This document shows, in pieces, positions 5,513 through 7,739 of a stretch of 7,739 nucleotides of DNA. Each line of letters begins with the position of its first letter. Positions within the stretch are counted from its first letter, which is position 1. Both the position numbers and the translations under genes were made by a program. The notes under the pieces were generated by a model. It ran no database searches and had not been told where the DNA came from. It was given only the letters and a program-made list of their open reading frames with translations. The stretch is from UBA2040 sp002332715 (GTDB lineage Bacteria; Bacteroidota; Bacteroidia; Flavobacteriales_D; Crocinitomicaceae): positions 1 through 7,739 of the forward strand of contig JAQWUF010000051.1 of NCBI GenBank assembly GCA_029242295.1, read 5' to 3'.

Positions 5513-7739
5513 TTATTTGTCGTGTATCAAATGCATGAATCCGTGTAAATCAAATGACTCTTCGCCTTCTAAGCGAATCACAAAGACTTTGCACGCGTAA
5601 AAATAAACCCCTTCTGTCAATAATTCACCTTTCGTCTGGTCAAATCCGTTCCAATTGATGTTGGGGTCCTCTGTGTAATAGACTTCATCTCCCCATCGAT
5701 TTAACGCATGAAACTCAACCCGACTGATGAATTTGAATGGCAATAATGCGGTGTACAACTCATTCGTGCCATCCAAATTGGGCGTAAAGACATTTGGCAG
5801 GGCATAAATTGGATCACAATTGTCGACACAAACGGTATCAGATGAATTACTTTGGTTGTTGTAGATCACAGAATCTGACGATCGCACAAAGAAACACCCG
5901 GCAATGGAGTTGCTATCCTGAAAGGTAAATGTAGTATCTGTATCGAAATTGAAAGTTTGAATCTCGACAAATTCACCGTCCTTTTTCGGTGCGTAAAACA
6001 ATTGATATGCGACTACATCATCGGCGCAACTATTGTTCGGATTGCTCCACGAAATTTCGTTCGTCAAGGTTTCGCAATTGGGTGTTATGGATACATTTCC
6101 CGGAGGACAAGGCGGTTCATTGTCATATGCCGTTGCACAAATAAACTGTGACCAATTGTATAATGTATCCGCAAGATTTGTCAGGGAGTAACGACCTATG
6201 CTTTTCACGCGATAGCAATGTTCCTGTCCATTGATGAGGTTTTGATCGTAAAAATAATTCGTGTCGACAGTAGAATGCAGTGTCATCGGCAGTCCATTTC
6301 CGTTGTTTCGATAGATTTCATATTGAAAATTGGACCAAGGTGTAATGTCTTCCCAATTTAGTTGTACACCATTATCTACTGGAGTTGGAATAATGAAAAT
6401 ACTGTGAGCAACGGCGCTTCGGCCAACTGGTATGTTGTTGTTGAGTAATTCTACTTGATAAGAATATGGAAATGCAGTAGTCGATAAGTTTGAATCGACA
6501 TAGAAAGTATCCAGAATAGGTAAACTGGTCTTAATCGTCGAAGAATAAACAAGTTGTGTGGGTAATCCAAAGTCTTCACCACGGTACAATTTATACTGAT
6601 ACGGACCGGTGTAAATCAAAGTATCCAATTCTTGCGGATGCGTCCACCGAATACTGTCTATTCCAAAATTAAAACTGGTGCTATCGACAGTAACGTGGGT
6701 AATGATCGGTAAGTCAAAAGGAAGAGCAACACATACCGGAATCGCCAAGCAACTTTCAGCACCATTTTGGTAGATGGCGGTTACGGTGTAGCAGTATTTG
6801 TTTCCAGCAACCAAAGGACCCACATCTTGATACGTCGTGTCCGTTTTGGAAGTCAATTGTCCAATGAGTTGATACCCCAAATTTATCGCTTCATTTTTTC
6901 CACAACAACTGTAAGTTGAATATGCACTATCCAAATTCCTATAGATTTTATAGCCAATTACCTGCGGGCAATCCGCTTGATCCCAAATAAGATTCGCTTC
7001 GTTTAAACTAGCCAAAATTTGTAAATTCTCAACCGGAGGACCGTTCACGCGTATCCGTGCGGAGGATAAATCTTTCAGGGAAACACCTGGACCATTATCC
7101 GATGCTTCAATTGTTATTAAATAGGGACTTTCTCGAACAGCTGAGCAGGTTGGCGTCCATGAAAAAACACCATCGATAGGATTTCCTGGCGAATTAATAT
7201 CTGTAAAAATCGCAGGTGAATTTGTCAAATTAAACGCCGCACCGAAATAATCCCACGACAAACTGGGTACATCTCCAACCGAAGCTGGGCTGTCTGTCGC
7301 CTGAAAGTTTTTAATAATTGAACTATCCGCAAAAACACAGGTGTCTGCAAAAGCGTTCAAAACTGGAGCTGCGTTTCCACAACTTCCTTTAACGGTAATT
7401 TGCATGTCGCGAATCACATATCCTATAAGAATATTCGATCGGTATTCATTGATGCGAATGGCAAAGTTGTATTCTCCTTGAATATTTGGAGTCGCCCAAG
7501 TAATCGTCCCAAAAACTGGATCTATGCTCATGTTTCCACCACCAATTGCTTGTGGGTATTGAAAAACAGACGGATTCGGCATGTCCAAACAATCTTCTCC
7601 TTTACAAGGAATAATGGCGTAACTCAAACTATCTCCATCCGGATCGTATGCGCCAAGATTGTATAACCAAGGTTGACCAGCACAGGCATTTTCAGGACAG
7701 GGACAGTCGTCAAACTGAAGGGAATTGTTGTAAATTCCT
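5513..7739 (-). CDS. Large modular surface protein with type IX (type B) sorting domain, N-terminus outside window
   Basis: The frame is open from the right edge (7738) to a TAA at 5513-5515, giving 741 visible residues; the true start and signal peptide lie outside. Counting from the edge, residues about 30-118 and 120-233 are two Ig/cadherin-like modules: YDPDGDSLSY at 31-40, SIDPVFGTITW at 71-81 and GVFSWTPTC at 190-198. About 235-640 holds three or four fibronectin-III-like modules, marked by YKIYRN, YKLYRG and YEIYRN strands and repeated YCYTV/HCYRV. The C-terminus (about 647-741) has LPNVFTPNLDGTNE, NRWGDEVYY, WNGFD and EGVYFYACKV, matching the type B gliding-motility-associated sorting domain (CHU_C/TIGR04131 type). 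Such proteins cross the outer membrane by the type IX system and stay on the surface or are released. A role in adhesion or gliding is inferred. The end GFMHLIHDK departs slightly from the common G-x-V-x-LIR ending. Confidence 0.88.
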   Translation of the reverse strand, partial: GIYNNSLQFDDCPCPENACAGQPWLYNLGAYDPDGDSLSYAIIPCKGEDCLDMPNPSVFQYPQAIGGGNMSIDPVFGTITWATPNIQGEYNFAIRINEYRSNILIGYVIRDMQITVKGSCGNAAPVLNAFADTCVFADSSIIKNFQATDSPASVGDVPSLSWDYFGAAFNLTNSPAIFTDINSPGNPIDGVFSWTPTCSAVRESPYLITIEASDNGPGVSLKDLSSARIRVNGPPVENLQILASLNEANLIWDQADCPQVIGYKIYRNLDSAYSTYSCCGKNEAINLGYQLIGQLTSKTDTTYQDVGPLVAGNKYCYTVTAIYQNGAESCLAIPVCVALPFDLPIITHVTVDSTSFNFGIDSIRWTHPQELDTLIYTGPYQYKLYRGEDFGLPTQLVYSSTIKTSLPILDTFYVDSNLSTTAFPYSYQVELLNNNIPVGRSAVAHSIFIIPTPVDNGVQLNWEDITPWSNFQYEIYRNNGNGLPMTLHSTVDTNYFYDQNLINGQEHCYRVKSIGRYSLTNLADTLYNWSQFICATAYDNEPPCPPGNVSITPNCETLTNEISWSNPNNSCADDVVAYQLFYAPKKDGEFVEIQTFNFDTDTTFTFQDSNSIAGCFFVRSSDSVIYNNQSNSSDTVCVDNCDPIYALPNVFTPNLDGTNELYTALLPFKFISRVEFHALNRWGDEVYYTEDPNINWNGFDQTKGELLTEGVYFYACKVFVIRLEGEESFDLHGFMHLIHDK

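Noticed and set aside
7625..7627. TTG as the start of the large surface protein
   Set aside because: The frame stays open for another 37 codons to the window edge and encodes module sequence (NLGAYDPDGDS) that continues directly into the rest. The gene is simply cut by the window boundary.

Overview
The window (about 7.7 kb, AT-rich) looks like chromosomal DNA of a Bacteroidota, most likely the order Flavobacteriales. Four things point there: a very large surface protein ending in a type B sorting domain of the type IX secretion system; a small membrane protein resembling a family I know from flavobacteria (DUF6341-like); no clear Shine-Dalgarno sites before most genes; and two exact copies of the Bacteroidota -7 promoter box (TAnnTTTG) just upstream of genes. 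Family assignments come from motif recognition; no database search was run.

Layout, left to right. Bases 1-105 hold the last 34 codons of an unidentified plus-strand gene. It overlaps by 8 bases a 424-residue FAD-dependent amine-oxidase-type oxidoreductase (98-1372). A bestrophin-family ion channel (1393-2259) lies convergent on the minus strand. Its start region diverges from a 63-residue single-span membrane protein (2375-2566), which is followed by a clear intrinsic terminator. Next on the plus strand come ispD of the MEP isoprenoid pathway (best start 2638), metF (3347-4297, with its own promoter box) and a small secreted protein of unknown function only 2 bases after metF. A roughly 80-base palindrome built of degenerate 7-base units separates this run from two minus-strand genes: riboflavin synthase alpha subunit (4927-5508) and, 4 bases upstream of it, the large surface protein with Ig/cadherin-like and fibronectin-III-like modules (5513 to beyond the right edge).

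Functionally this is mostly housekeeping (isoprenoid precursors, folate one-carbon metabolism, riboflavin) interleaved with envelope proteins. The genes do not form one pathway. I see no phage, insertion sequence, CRISPR, RNA gene or defence system, and nothing that amounts to an undescribed multi-gene system. The points most worth a second look are the heptad palindrome at 4848-4930, the hairpin 13 bases before the ispD start codon, the secreted protein joined to metF, and riboflavin synthase sitting directly behind a giant type IX-secreted protein.
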